Part shown: piece after piece, positions 33,692 to 41,687 of the stretch
Layout of the letters: each line of letters starts with the position of its first letter
Position numbering within the stretch: position 1 is the first letter of the stretch
The notes under the pieces: generated by a model
Database searches by the model: none
What the model saw: only the letters and a program-made list of their open reading frames with translations
What the model was told of the DNA's origin: nothing
Program-made: the position numbers and the translations under genes
Source of the DNA: Bacteroidales bacterium
GTDB taxonomy: Bacteria; Bacteroidota; Bacteroidia; Bacteroidales; Lentimicrobiaceae
DNA length: 64,000 nt
Assembly: GCA_016709025.1 (NCBI GenBank)
Contig: JADJEQ010000003.1
Coordinates: 350,020 to 414,019 of the forward strand
Direction of reading: 5' to 3'

Positions 33692-35497
33692 ATGAACCGG
33701 AAGCTAAGCACCCTTTTGAATAAACTCAAACATTCCAGGGCCTTCATTCGGATAGTTGCCGGTGTTTTGCTGTTATTTACCTATATAATCCTGGTTTGGC
33801 TTTCCAATAGTTACAATAAATACCCGGTTGAAGACTGGCGGAGTGATCTGTATGCAGATAAATCAGGGTATTACATCTATCTTCCGGCAACTTTCATTTA
33901 CGGTTTTCATCAGCAGAATTACCCCGATAAAATAGATTTCAGGTTGGGCAATGGTTTCGGGTTCGTTGATGGTAAACTAATGACCAAATACACTTGCGGG
34001 GTTGCGATGTTGAATGCTCCCTTTTTCCTGGCAGCTTATCAATTTCAGGATAAAAACACCAACGAACCCGCTGGTTTCTCAAAACTCTACGCGACTTCTG
34101 CTCGTTATGCAGCTGCTTTTTACCTTCTGGCAGGTTGTGTCTTTCTGTTTATTTTCCTAAAAAGACGCTTCAAACTTTTGCCAGTGGCAGTAACCATTCT
34201 GCTCCTGATTTTTGGCTCCAACCTGTATCATTACGCATTTGTAGAGCCTTTGATGTCACATATTTATTCATTCGCACTCTTCTCCCTGTTATTATTGCTG
34301 ACAGATAATCTCTGGATAAAACCAGGCAGGGCTATACTTGCGGGAATTGGGCTCATTGCAGGACTGATTGTACTAACCAGGCCAACGAACCTGATATTTC
34401 TTCCGGTGATTCTTCTTCTGGACGTAAACAACCGTGCAATGTTGGGTGAACGACTGCGGTATTTGAGCTCCCCGGTGAATCTCTTCATTCTCCTGGTTAT
34501 GATGCTGTTAATATTTATTCCCCAGTTGGTTTACTGGAAATTTATATCAGGCAATTTTATTTTCTATTCTTATCAGGGTGAAGGTTTTACGTATTGGGCA
34601 AACCCGAATTTTCTGAAGGTGCTTTTCTCCCCCAACAATGGACTTTTCCCATACACCCCTGTATTCGTGGTTATACTGGCCGGCATTGTATTTATGATCG
34701 TAAAAAAAGTACGGAACGGATGGCTGATTCTGAGCATTTTTCTGGTTCAGCTTTATATTGTCTCCGCCTGGTATATGTTCTTTTTCGGATGCAGTTTCGG
34801 GCAGCGGTCATTCTCAGAATACCTGGCGCTGTTTAGTTTGCCTGTTGCCGGCCTGGCAAGTATCATCATCAAAAAAAAGAACCTGATTCCGGGAATATCA
34901 GCGCTGATTCTATCCCTCTACCTTGTGTTCTTTAACCTGAAGCTATCCAATGCCTACGACCGTTGTTTTCTCGGTAAGGACTGGGAATGGGCACGTTACA
35001 GACAATACATCATCCGGTCAGGTGTATTTCCCCTGCCGGCTGAAACTTTTGAATGGGTGAACAATTTTGAGGAAAGAAATACTTACAGTACCTCCGGCGT
35101 AAATGTTACACGCTCTGACCATGCTTTAAGCGGGAGTTTTGTGAATGTCATGAATGAAACCCAGCGCTATTCTGATGGCTTCGGGATTGATCTCACAACG
35201 ATTGCCACTGGGAACATCTTTAAAATTGAAGCATCGATGTGGTGTCTTTTCGAACAGATTCCGCAAAAAGTCTCTTTTGCCTGCTCGGTAAACAACAGCG
35301 ACAGCACCATCTACTTCAGCAGTGAAAATATATCAGCCGGCAACAAACTGCTTGCTGATCAATGGATATGCATCAGCCATACCTTTATGGTTCCGTTTAT
35401 TAAGCCTGAAGGGCAGTTAAGGGTGTATATGATGTCGGATGAAAGCCAACAAATATTGAACGATGATTTTAGTGTTAGAATTTTTTCTGAGAAATAA
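33692..35497 (+). CDS. Polytopic membrane protein, glycosyltransferase-C-like
   Basis: 601 residues from ATG 33692; a longer frame begins inside the FAH gene. About ten to twelve membrane helices span residues 15-430. An early loop (Y-Y-I-Y-L-P-A-T-F-I-Y-G) and a Y-H-Y-A-F-V-E-P-L-M-S-H segment resemble lipid-linked-sugar glycosyltransferases of the PMT/ArnT (GT-C) type. Residues about 450-601 are a soluble, probably periplasmic, beta-rich tail. It may add sugar to a surface glycan or lipid. Family assignment is tentative. Confidence 0.75.
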   Translation: MNRKLSTLLNKLKHSRAFIRIVAGVLLLFTYIILVWLSNSYNKYPVEDWRSDLYADKSGYYIYLPATFIYGFHQQNYPDKIDFRLGNGFGFVDGKLMTKYTCGVAMLNAPFFLAAYQFQDKNTNEPAGFSKLYATSARYAAAFYLLAGCVFLFIFLKRRFKLLPVAVTILLLIFGSNLYHYAFVEPLMSHIYSFALFSLLLLLTDNLWIKPGRAILAGIGLIAGLIVLTRPTNLIFLPVILLLDVNNRAMLGERLRYLSSPVNLFILLVMMLLIFIPQLVYWKFISGNFIFYSYQGEGFTYWANPNFLKVLFSPNNGLFPYTPVFVVILAGIVFMIVKKVRNGWLILSIFLVQLYIVSAWYMFFFGCSFGQRSFSEYLALFSLPVAGLASIIIKKKNLIPGISALILSLYLVFFNLKLSNAYDRCFLGKDWEWARYRQYIIRSGVFPLPAETFEWVNNFEERNTYSTSGVNVTRSDHALSGSFVNVMNETQRYSDGFGIDLTTIATGNIFKIEASMWCLFEQIPQKVSFACSVNNSDSTIYFSSENISAGNKLLADQWICISHTFMVPFIKPEGQLRVYMMSDESQQILNDDFSVRIFSEK

Positions 35498-35663
35498 ATT
35501 CTGACCAACCCTTTTTGTCTGGATATTTTTACGTGTTCTTTATCCGGAAGAATTCGGAATATCATATTTTATAAGGATGATATGAAATAAAATCAATTTT
35601 CGGAATGATTAATAATATGGCATTTGACATCTTGGTCAATTTCATTAATCGTTAACATCTTCA

Positions 35664-36015
35664 TAATTAGGGCTTGCTGAAAAACTCCGTTAGGAGTTCC
35701 CCGTAAATAACCCCCGGTGAAGTGAAACGAAACCGGGGGTAAATGAATCGCTTTATAAACCAACCCTGTAGGGGTTGCCTTTGTATGTTGTTGTCGGGGA
35801 ACCCACTCCGGGGTTCTGTCATATTTCCATTTTAACACCCCCAATTCCATTGGGGGTTATTTACAGGAAATCCCTACGGGATTCTAATTTGTCAACTTTA
35901 TGAAGGTGCATGGAAAAGTAATAAAGTTATACAAATACCTTAACAAAGATTTTGAATTTTCATTGCATGATTCTGATAATGTGCTTATTGTCGGTTTTTC
36001 AGCAGGCCCTAATTA
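35664..36015. repeat. Hairpin-rich MITE-like repeat, copy 2
   Basis: 352 bp with intact ends: TAATTAGGGCTTGCTGAAAA at the left and TTTTCAGCAGGCCCTAATTA at the right, inverted repeats with one mismatch. The inside repeats the six small hairpins of copy 1 (4977-5343), including CCCCCAAT-TCC-ATTGGGGG. It lacks the ~20-bp segment present in copy 1. It sits at the border between core genes and a two-gene accessory patch. No transposase is visible. Confidence 0.85.
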
Positions 36016-36034
36016 GAGCCATCTGCCAAATGCA

Positions 36035-36541
36035 CTATAATTTTTGGTTGGCAGGTTTTTCTTCTCCCGCTACAATACTTTTGATAATTCCCTTTACATC
36101 ATTGATTTTCACGAAGTAATATCCATAAGGTATCATCATGAAAATTGGAGAAAATAATGGATTAAACGGGAATGAAGTATCCATAAAATCATCCCTGATT
36201 CCAAGGAAATTCGTAAAATAACCAATCAAAATGGTTAAGATTCCAGCCAGAAAAAACCAGATCAATATTGGATAGGTCTTAGCGCAAATAATTATAGATG
36301 TCCCATTCTTGTTGGTTATTTCTCCCTCAAATATGAATGGACTAAAATTATAGAACTCAGGCAAAAAATTCTTGTGTGAAAAAGCAAATTCATTCTTATC
36401 AAATACCGGATACAAGAAACTCTTATCCCCATTTAACCTGTCAAATAATCTTTTTCTTACCAATTCCGGATCCATTTCAGTCTTAATCTCAAACGTGTAT
36501 CTGAAAAGGATGAAATCTGATATCTTACCAAAAAGTTTCAT
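36035..36541 (-). CDS. Hypothetical membrane protein
   Basis: 168 residues of no family I recognise. An N-terminal soluble part (residues 1-85) is followed by two hydrophobic segments (about 88-110 and 125-148) and a short lysine-containing tail. It begins right beside copy 2 of the hairpin repeat and is separated from the propeller lipoprotein gene by an inverted repeat that resembles an attC site. Base composition is AT-rich compared with core genes. Likely accessory. Confidence 0.6.
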   Translation of the reverse strand: MKLFGKISDFILFRYTFEIKTEMDPELVRKRLFDRLNGDKSFLYPVFDKNEFAFSHKNFLPEFYNFSPFIFEGEITNKNGTSIIICAKTYPILIWFFLAGILTILIGYFTNFLGIRDDFMDTSFPFNPLFSPIFMMIPYGYYFVKINDVKGIIKSIVAGEEKPANQKL

Positions 36542-36563
36542 GGTTTTTTTTTCTCATAATGGG

Positions 36564-36656
36564 GTAACATTTTCGGGCTTGGTGAAGGTGGCGATTTTCA
36601 CCACATTTATTGATGCAGAGAACGAAACCGCCACTTTTGCCAAACTCGTGTTAGCT
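36564..36656 (-). repeat. attC-like imperfect inverted repeat
   Basis: On the minus strand the left arm reads TAACA, spacer, TTTGGCAAAAGTGGCG, and the right arm reads CGCCACCTTCACCAA, spacer, TGTTA. The two arms pair imperfectly with an unmatched spacer on each side, the layout of an integron recombination site. It lies directly between two orphan genes of the same direction. No integrase is in the window. A plain stem-loop of other purpose is the alternative. Confidence 0.4.
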
Positions 36657-36695
36657 GCTGCCATATCTTTCGTTTGGTCGAATAGGTATTTGGAT

Positions 36696-37838
36696 TTAAT
36701 TGTCATATTGAGAAAATGTCGTAAAAGTTTTACCGTCATACCGACTTAAACCAAAAAACTTTGTTCCAAACCATATATTGCCGTCTTTGTCTTTCAACAT
36801 GTTCATAACTGAATTATCGACAAGTCCGTCATTTTCCGTAAAGTTTTTAAAAGCTTTCCCGTCATAATACCAAACTCCACTATCAAAGGTCGTAATCCAA
36901 AAATTATTCTTGTCATCTTGTAGGATTGCTGATGCCCCACCACTGTTAAAACCCTCATTTCTTCCGACACTTGAAAATATTTTTCCATCATAACGGCATA
37001 TTCCGTGGTCTCTTGTAGCAAACCAAATATTCCCTGAATTGTCTTCTGTCATTGAAAAAATCATATCGTCTGTGATATGGTCTTGTAATACAGAATAGGA
37101 GGTGCTTGGAATACTCTGTGGATTGTTAAAGTTTCTATTGTCTTGGTTTGCTTTATAATAGTCAGCAGAAGGAAGGAAGTTTTTAAAATCCTTTCCGTCA
37201 TATCTCCATACGCCACCACCATTCCAGGAACTAAACCATATATTGCCATTTTTATCTTGCAAAATGTCAAGAATAAACTGATTATTTTCTCCAAGATTGT
37301 ATTCTTGTTTATTACTATTCAGAAAATTATCTAATGTTTTTCCATTGTAGCGATAAATTCCGTTTACACCAGTCCCAAACCATAAATTACCTTCTCTATC
37401 TTCTAACATACAGGTAATACTCAATGTATCAAGTACAGGATATTTCTTGAATGTTTTACCGTCATACACACAAATTCCACGGTTTGTGCCGAGCAAAATA
37501 TTACCTAATTTGTCTTGAATAATTACACTTACATTATTGTTGCACAGATCGTCCTTGGTGGTGTAATTGGTAAATGATTTTCCGTCATAACGATAAGCAC
37601 CTTCTCCACTAATACAAAACCATAAGTTACCGTCTTTGTCAAGCAGTTCGCAATGTACAACTTCACTCTTTGTTCCCAAAGTCCGAACAAGTTTTGGATG
37701 TTGTTCAGTTATATTGTTTGTGGTCTTGCTTGTTGAAGTCTGTCCGTTACAAGATGTAAAAAATATGGACATTAACAGTAAAGAAAAGATTGGATTTTTG
37801 AGTTTACACGTTGTCATTTGTCTAAATATTTTTGTCAT
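36696..37838 (-). CDS. Two-component-regulator-propeller lipoprotein
   Basis: 380 residues from ATG 37838 (the next ATG, at 37817, is also possible). The lipobox is F-F-T-S-C30-N-G. The rest is about ten ~35-residue propeller repeats with G-N-L-W-F-G-T and Y-R-Y-D-G-K signatures, the sensor-type propeller of Bacteroidota hybrid regulators. No kinase or DNA-binding domain follows, so it is a stand-alone surface or periplasmic propeller. It may bind a glycan or protein partner. It probably came with the adjacent orphan gene. Confidence 0.85.
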   Translation of the reverse strand: MTKIFRQMTTCKLKNPIFSLLLMSIFFTSCNGQTSTSKTTNNITEQHPKLVRTLGTKSEVVHCELLDKDGNLWFCISGEGAYRYDGKSFTNYTTKDDLCNNNVSVIIQDKLGNILLGTNRGICVYDGKTFKKYPVLDTLSITCMLEDREGNLWFGTGVNGIYRYNGKTLDNFLNSNKQEYNLGENNQFILDILQDKNGNIWFSSWNGGGVWRYDGKDFKNFLPSADYYKANQDNRNFNNPQSIPSTSYSVLQDHITDDMIFSMTEDNSGNIWFATRDHGICRYDGKIFSSVGRNEGFNSGGASAILQDDKNNFWITTFDSGVWYYDGKAFKNFTENDGLVDNSVMNMLKDKDGNIWFGTKFFGLSRYDGKTFTTFSQYDN

Positions 37839-37928
37839 ATTATTAAAATGTTCCTGGTTTTCAGGTGGTCGCAAATGGTTTAAGCTAACTATTGTATAAA
37901 GACAACTTACTTCTATTTTTTCTTTAAA

Positions 37929-37958
37929 ATAACAAGCTGCTCAAGCCTGCTTTGTTAT
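37929..37958 (-). terminator. Probable terminator after the DUF721 gene
   Basis: Read on the minus strand, ATAACAAAGC / GCTTGTTAT pair with one bulge around an 11-nt loop and are followed by TTTTAAAG. It begins 25 bp after the DUF721 stop, closing the ispH-recF-DUF721 transcript. Confidence 0.5.
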
Positions 37959-37982
37959 GAATCAGATGCATGTTAAGAAATA

Positions 37983-38279
37983 TCAAACAAAAGCAATATC
38001 ACTGATCACTTCACTTCCTGCCGCTTTATTCAGCGATTTCACCAGTTTGGTGCGCGCATAACCCAATTCCTGACGCAGTGCCGGAGAATTCAGCTTTACA
38101 TAAAGTATGCGGTTCTTAATATATAAATGTGTGGTTTCACGGGCAATCATCTTGCCAACTACCTGGTCCCACAAGCCGATTACCCTGGCCTGGTTTAATT
38201 TATCACCTATATGATAGGCCGCAATCAACTCCTCGATCACCTCTTTAATCGTCTGATTGTTTGAAATGCGCCTGGCCAT
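37983..38279 (-). CDS. DUF721 (DciA-like) protein
   Basis: 98 residues with W-D-Q-V-V-G and Y-V-K-L-N-S-P-A-L-R-Q-E-L, typical of the DUF721 family. DciA proteins load the replicative helicase in bacteria lacking DnaC. It follows recF in the same direction (33 bp), an arrangement common in Bacteroidota. The helicase-loading role is from the family and not shown here. Confidence 0.88.
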   Translation of the reverse strand: MARRISNNQTIKEVIEELIAAYHIGDKLNQARVIGLWDQVVGKMIARETTHLYIKNRILYVKLNSPALRQELGYARTKLVKSLNKAAGSEVISDIAFV

Positions 38280-38312
38280 TTTATAATTCCGCTAAAAATT
38301 TAATATTGAAAT

Positions 38313-39428
38313 TTACATCTGATTGATCACTGAAACCTTACCTGCCTCCACCCCAAAAATCCGGTGATCGGTCAGCACATTTGCAAATATATGGTTTATG
38401 CGCTCAATCTGGGTATCCGTAATAAAGACCTGCCCGAAACTATTTTCTCCTACCAGGTTAATAATTCTGTCGACACGGCTACTGTCTAATTTGTCGAAAA
38501 TATCATCGAGCAGTAATATGGGTTTATAGTTTTTAACCGTTCGTGTGTAATCAAACTGGGCCAGCTTGATGGCGACCACGAATGACTTCTGCTGGCCCTG
38601 GGAGCCGAATTTCTTGACCGGATATCCATCGATCAGGAATTCAAGATCATCTTTATGTATTCCGGAAGTCGTATATCTGGCAGCAAGGTCCCGTTGAAGG
38701 TTCATTTTCAGCAATTCATCCATTTGTGAATCGCTGAGATCAGAATGGTATAAAATTCCGACCTCCTCTTTACCCCCGCTGATAAACTCAAAATACTTTC
38801 CGAATACCGGCAGAAATCCTTCGAGAAATTCTCGGCGGCGGGTATAAATCCGGCTTGCTGGACCTTTCATCTGTTCGTCCCAGATTTCAAGGGAAGCTTC
38901 ATCAAAATATCTTTTTTCGCCAAACATTTTGAGCAGGGCATTCCGCTGCGCAAGAGATTTATTGTAGACAATCAGATCTTCGAGGTATAAGCGGTCGAAT
39001 TGTGAAATTACCGAATCAATATACTTGCGGCGCAATTCACTGCCTTCGTTGATCAGGTCGCGGTCGTAAGGCGACACCATGACCAGCGGAAATTCGCCGA
39101 TATGATCTGCCATGCGGTCGTAATCCTTTCCATTAATCCTGAATTGTTTCTTGAAATTACGCTTCTGAATACAGCTCACTTCATCAGGCCCGGAGCCATT
39201 TCTAACAAATTGTCCGTGAATGGCAAAGAAATCGGCATTGTGTTTAATATTCTGGGCGTCAATCAGATTAAAATAACTCTTTGTAAACGACAGGTAATGG
39301 ATGGCATCGAGCAGGTTGGTTTTTCCTGCACCATTGCTTCCGGTGAAGCAATTGATCTTTTCGGAAAACTCAAGCGAGGCTTCTTCGTAATTTTTAAAAT
39401 TGAATAGGGTCAGCTTCCTGAGGTACAT
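38313..39428 (-). CDS. recF: DNA replication/repair protein RecF
   Basis: 371 residues. The Walker A motif G-S-N-G-A-G-K-T lies at residues 30-37, the ABC signature near K-F-G-S-Q-G-Q-Q-K-S and Walker B at L-L-L-D-D-I-F-D. RecF binds single-strand gaps and helps RecOR load RecA. Gene order ispH-recF-DUF721 with small gaps (10 and 33 bp) suggests one transcript. Confidence 0.97.
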   Translation of the reverse strand: MYLRKLTLFNFKNYEEASLEFSEKINCFTGSNGAGKTNLLDAIHYLSFTKSYFNLIDAQNIKHNADFFAIHGQFVRNGSGPDEVSCIQKRNFKKQFRINGKDYDRMADHIGEFPLVMVSPYDRDLINEGSELRRKYIDSVISQFDRLYLEDLIVYNKSLAQRNALLKMFGEKRYFDEASLEIWDEQMKGPASRIYTRRREFLEGFLPVFGKYFEFISGGKEEVGILYHSDLSDSQMDELLKMNLQRDLAARYTTSGIHKDDLEFLIDGYPVKKFGSQGQQKSFVVAIKLAQFDYTRTVKNYKPILLLDDIFDKLDSSRVDRIINLVGENSFGQVFITDTQIERINHIFANVLTDHRIFGVEAGKVSVINQM

Positions 39429-39438
39429 TTTCTGATGG

Positions 39439-40329
39439 TTAGATCATTGATTCGATTTCGGATGCTATCTGTTGCATCAGCCACTGAGGGGTTGAGGTTG
39501 CTCCTGAAATACCTATGGTATAAGCTTTCGCGAACCATTCGGGATTAAGTTGCCCTGGTCCTGTTACAATATAGGTATGGTCATTCACAAATTTACTTAT
39601 TCCGGCAAGATACTTTCCATTTGAACTATCACTCCCGCTAACAAAGATAATGACATCGTGCGAACCGGCAAACTTTTCAATCGCCGGGGCACGTCTGCTC
39701 ACTTGTCCGCAAATCGTTTGATGGATCATTACTTTAGTTTCTCCGGTTGCGGTTTTTCTGGCCAATGAAAGTATGGTATCGCATATTTCACGATAAAGAT
39801 TCAAATCGGAAGTGGTTTGAGAGAAAACCATCATGGGTTTCGTAAAATCAAGAGAGTCGAGTTGATCAGGGGTGCTGATTACTATAGCATTTCCACTGGC
39901 ATTTCCAACCAACCCGGCAATTTCCGCATGTCCTGGTTTTCCATAAATAACGACGGTCCCTCCTACCTGCAACATCTCAGCTGAAGCCTGTTTCACTTTT
40001 TGCTGCAACCTCAAAACAACCGGGCAGGTAGCATCGGTGATAACAACCTGCTTATCTTTTAATTCTTTATAGGTCTCAGGGGGCACTCCATGTGCCCGGA
40101 TAAGTACTTTGCTTCCTGCCTTTTGAATTTTCGTATCATCCGGGCCCATAACTCTCATACCCAATCCCTCAAGCCTGTCCATCTCGGCTTCATTGTGTAC
40201 AATTTCACCAAGACAGGACACCTCTCCGGCAGATTTCAGCAGATTTTCAGCAGATTCGATGGCGCGTTTCACACCTGAGCAGAATCCAGCTGAAGGATCA
40301 ATTTCAATCCTGGGTTTCAGATTATCCAT
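39439..40329 (-). CDS. ispH: 4-hydroxy-3-methylbut-2-enyl diphosphate reductase (IspH/LytB)
   Basis: 296 residues. The three cysteines that bind the iron-sulfur cluster are present: C17 (G-F-C-S-G-V), C102 (D-A-T-C-P) and C207 (T-I-C-G-Q). H-G-V-P and H-N-E complete the active site. It performs the last step of the methylerythritol phosphate route to isoprenoids. A TACTTTTG box ends 5 bp before the ATG, so the transcript may be nearly leaderless or use another promoter. Confidence 0.97.
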   Translation of the reverse strand: MDNLKPRIEIDPSAGFCSGVKRAIESAENLLKSAGEVSCLGEIVHNEAEMDRLEGLGMRVMGPDDTKIQKAGSKVLIRAHGVPPETYKELKDKQVVITDATCPVVLRLQQKVKQASAEMLQVGGTVVIYGKPGHAEIAGLVGNASGNAIVISTPDQLDSLDFTKPMMVFSQTTSDLNLYREICDTILSLARKTATGETKVMIHQTICGQVSRRAPAIEKFAGSHDVIIFVSGSDSSNGKYLAGISKFVNDHTYIVTGPGQLNPEWFAKAYTIGISGATSTPQWLMQQIASEIESMI

Positions 40330-40333
40330 GTTG

Positions 40334-40341
40334 CAAAAGTA
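40334..40341 (-). promoter_or_regulatory. Possible -7 box of ispH (TACTTTTG)
   Basis: Exact TAnnTTTG on the minus strand. Its closeness to the start codon would give almost no leader, which weakens the call. Confidence 0.35.
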
Positions 40342-40395
40342 AGCAAACTTAACCTGGGATATTCAGGATATGAAGCGTATTGAATTGGGGAAATG

Positions 40396-41463
40396 CTATT
40401 TCGCGGCAGAAGCGAAATCGGAAAGATTAAATGCGATGCTGAACAGATTGGGCGAACCTGCCTGGTGGTAAGCTGAACGGGCATAACTGAAGTTAAATTT
40501 CGAAACCCTGAACCCAAAGCCCCATGAAAAACCTACAGTACCCTTCTTTGTTTCAACTTTCATTTCCTGACGGCGTTGATAATTATAACCAAGGCGCACG
40601 CTGAAGTTGCGGGTTGGCACAAACTCACCCCCGAAAACTATATGCCTGAATGTTTTGTCGATAAATTCTCCTGCCTTACTTTGTTCATCTACTTCACCGG
40701 TGAACGGGTCAACTGTTTGTTCAGCCGGGTCGTCGTATGTAAGGTCCCACTTCTGCAGATTGGTAAACAAAATAGAATATCTGAAAGGAAGGTGCTTGAG
40801 CTTCTTGGAAATACCAAGTTGTAATTCAAATGGCAATTTTTCAGTGTTGTCGGGTGTATAGGTCGTGAGTTGCCGGCCTATATTTCTGGCAATGAGAGAT
40901 GCTGTGAACCCGCTTTTTGCATGATAGCTGCCTGCTACGTCGACCGCCATTCCAAATGAATTATAGCTTTCGAGGCTGGAACTGATGGCCTTCAGATTAG
41001 CGCCGATGCTGAAGAGAGAATCAAGCCTCCGGCCCCAGCCAATAACCATTGCCAGTTCATTGCCGGTAAATTCACCGGCATTTTCATCTACAATTCCGGT
41101 CTCGTCGGTATAGGCAAATTTTCCGTAATTCAGATACTGCATGGTGGCTGCAAAACTTCCCGCCTTATCGAAAGTATGTGAGTAGCTGGCAAAACCATAA
41201 TTGATATCGGAAAAGTAATCCACATAGTTCAGTGAAATGCTGTTGTTCATCTCTTTGCTGATCATGGACGGATTGTTCAGACCGATTGCAAGGTCGTTAT
41301 CAGCGATTGCAAGAAAGTTGCCCCCAAGGGCTGCTACTCTCGGAGAATTGGGGAGATTCAGGAATTTGTATGTACCATTTCCACCTATTTGAGCAACCAC
41401 TGCTGTTTGAGTCAGAAAAGTGAAACTAAATGCCAGAAATAAAGGATAGAGTCTTTTGGTCAC
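40396..41463 (-). CDS. porQ: Type IX secretion system protein PorQ
   Basis: 355 residues from GTG 41463. That start opens a signal peptide (T-K-R-L-Y-P-L-F-L-A-F ending V-V-A-Q) and lies just downstream of an exact -7 box at 41494-41501; the longer frame from 41601 would begin upstream of that promoter. The mature part is a membrane beta-barrel with Y-K-F-L-N-L-P-N-S-P-R-V-A-A-L-G-G and repeated aromatic strands, as in PorQ of gliding and secreting Bacteroidota. PorQ forms part of the outer-membrane attachment complex with PorU, PorV and PorZ. In relatives the gene often sits near ispH, as here. Confidence 0.88.
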   Translation of the reverse strand: MTKRLYPLFLAFSFTFLTQTAVVAQIGGNGTYKFLNLPNSPRVAALGGNFLAIADNDLAIGLNNPSMISKEMNNSISLNYVDYFSDINYGFASYSHTFDKAGSFAATMQYLNYGKFAYTDETGIVDENAGEFTGNELAMVIGWGRRLDSLFSIGANLKAISSSLESYNSFGMAVDVAGSYHAKSGFTASLIARNIGRQLTTYTPDNTEKLPFELQLGISKKLKHLPFRYSILFTNLQKWDLTYDDPAEQTVDPFTGEVDEQSKAGEFIDKTFRHIVFGGEFVPTRNFSVRLGYNYQRRQEMKVETKKGTVGFSWGFGFRVSKFNFSYARSAYHQAGSPNLFSIAFNLSDFASAAK

Positions 41464-41493
41464 AGGATGAATTTTTATACTTAATCGGATTTG

Positions 41494-41501
41494 CAAATGT
41501 A
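41494..41501 (-). promoter_or_regulatory. -7 box of porQ (TACATTTG)
   Basis: Exact TAnnTTTG on the minus strand, about 30 bp before the GTG start. It decides the start choice for porQ. The -33 region lacks a clear TTG. Confidence 0.55.
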
Positions 41502-41636
41502 GTTCAGGCGGATAAAATATGGCATTTAAACGCCGTTGTAGCAGAAATATTGCAGAACAGATCAATAAAAAACCAGAAAAAGCAACAAAGGTTTGCGCCA
41601 ATCCGGAATTACATAAAACTGTCCTTAATTATTACC

Positions 41637-41673
41637 ACAAACGCCGGTTGACAATACATCAACCGGCGTTTGT
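41637..41673. terminator. Strong hairpin between aconitase and porQ genes
   Basis: Perfect 15-bp stem ACAAACGCCGGTTGA / TCAACCGGCGTTTGT with a 7-nt loop. It starts 15 bp after the aconitase stop on the minus strand, which it should terminate. A T-run is weak on that side, so it may also work as an mRNA-stabilising structure. Confidence 0.75.
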
Positions 41674-41687
41674 TTCAACACCGTTTT

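Noticed and set aside
36372..36749. Plus-strand frame opposite the orphan gene and attC-like repeat
   Set aside because: It runs antisense through two features and shows no recognisable family pattern.
41464..41601. N-terminal extension of PorQ
   Set aside because: It lies upstream of the -7 box and has no similarity to the family; the GTG at 41463 opens a clean signal peptide.
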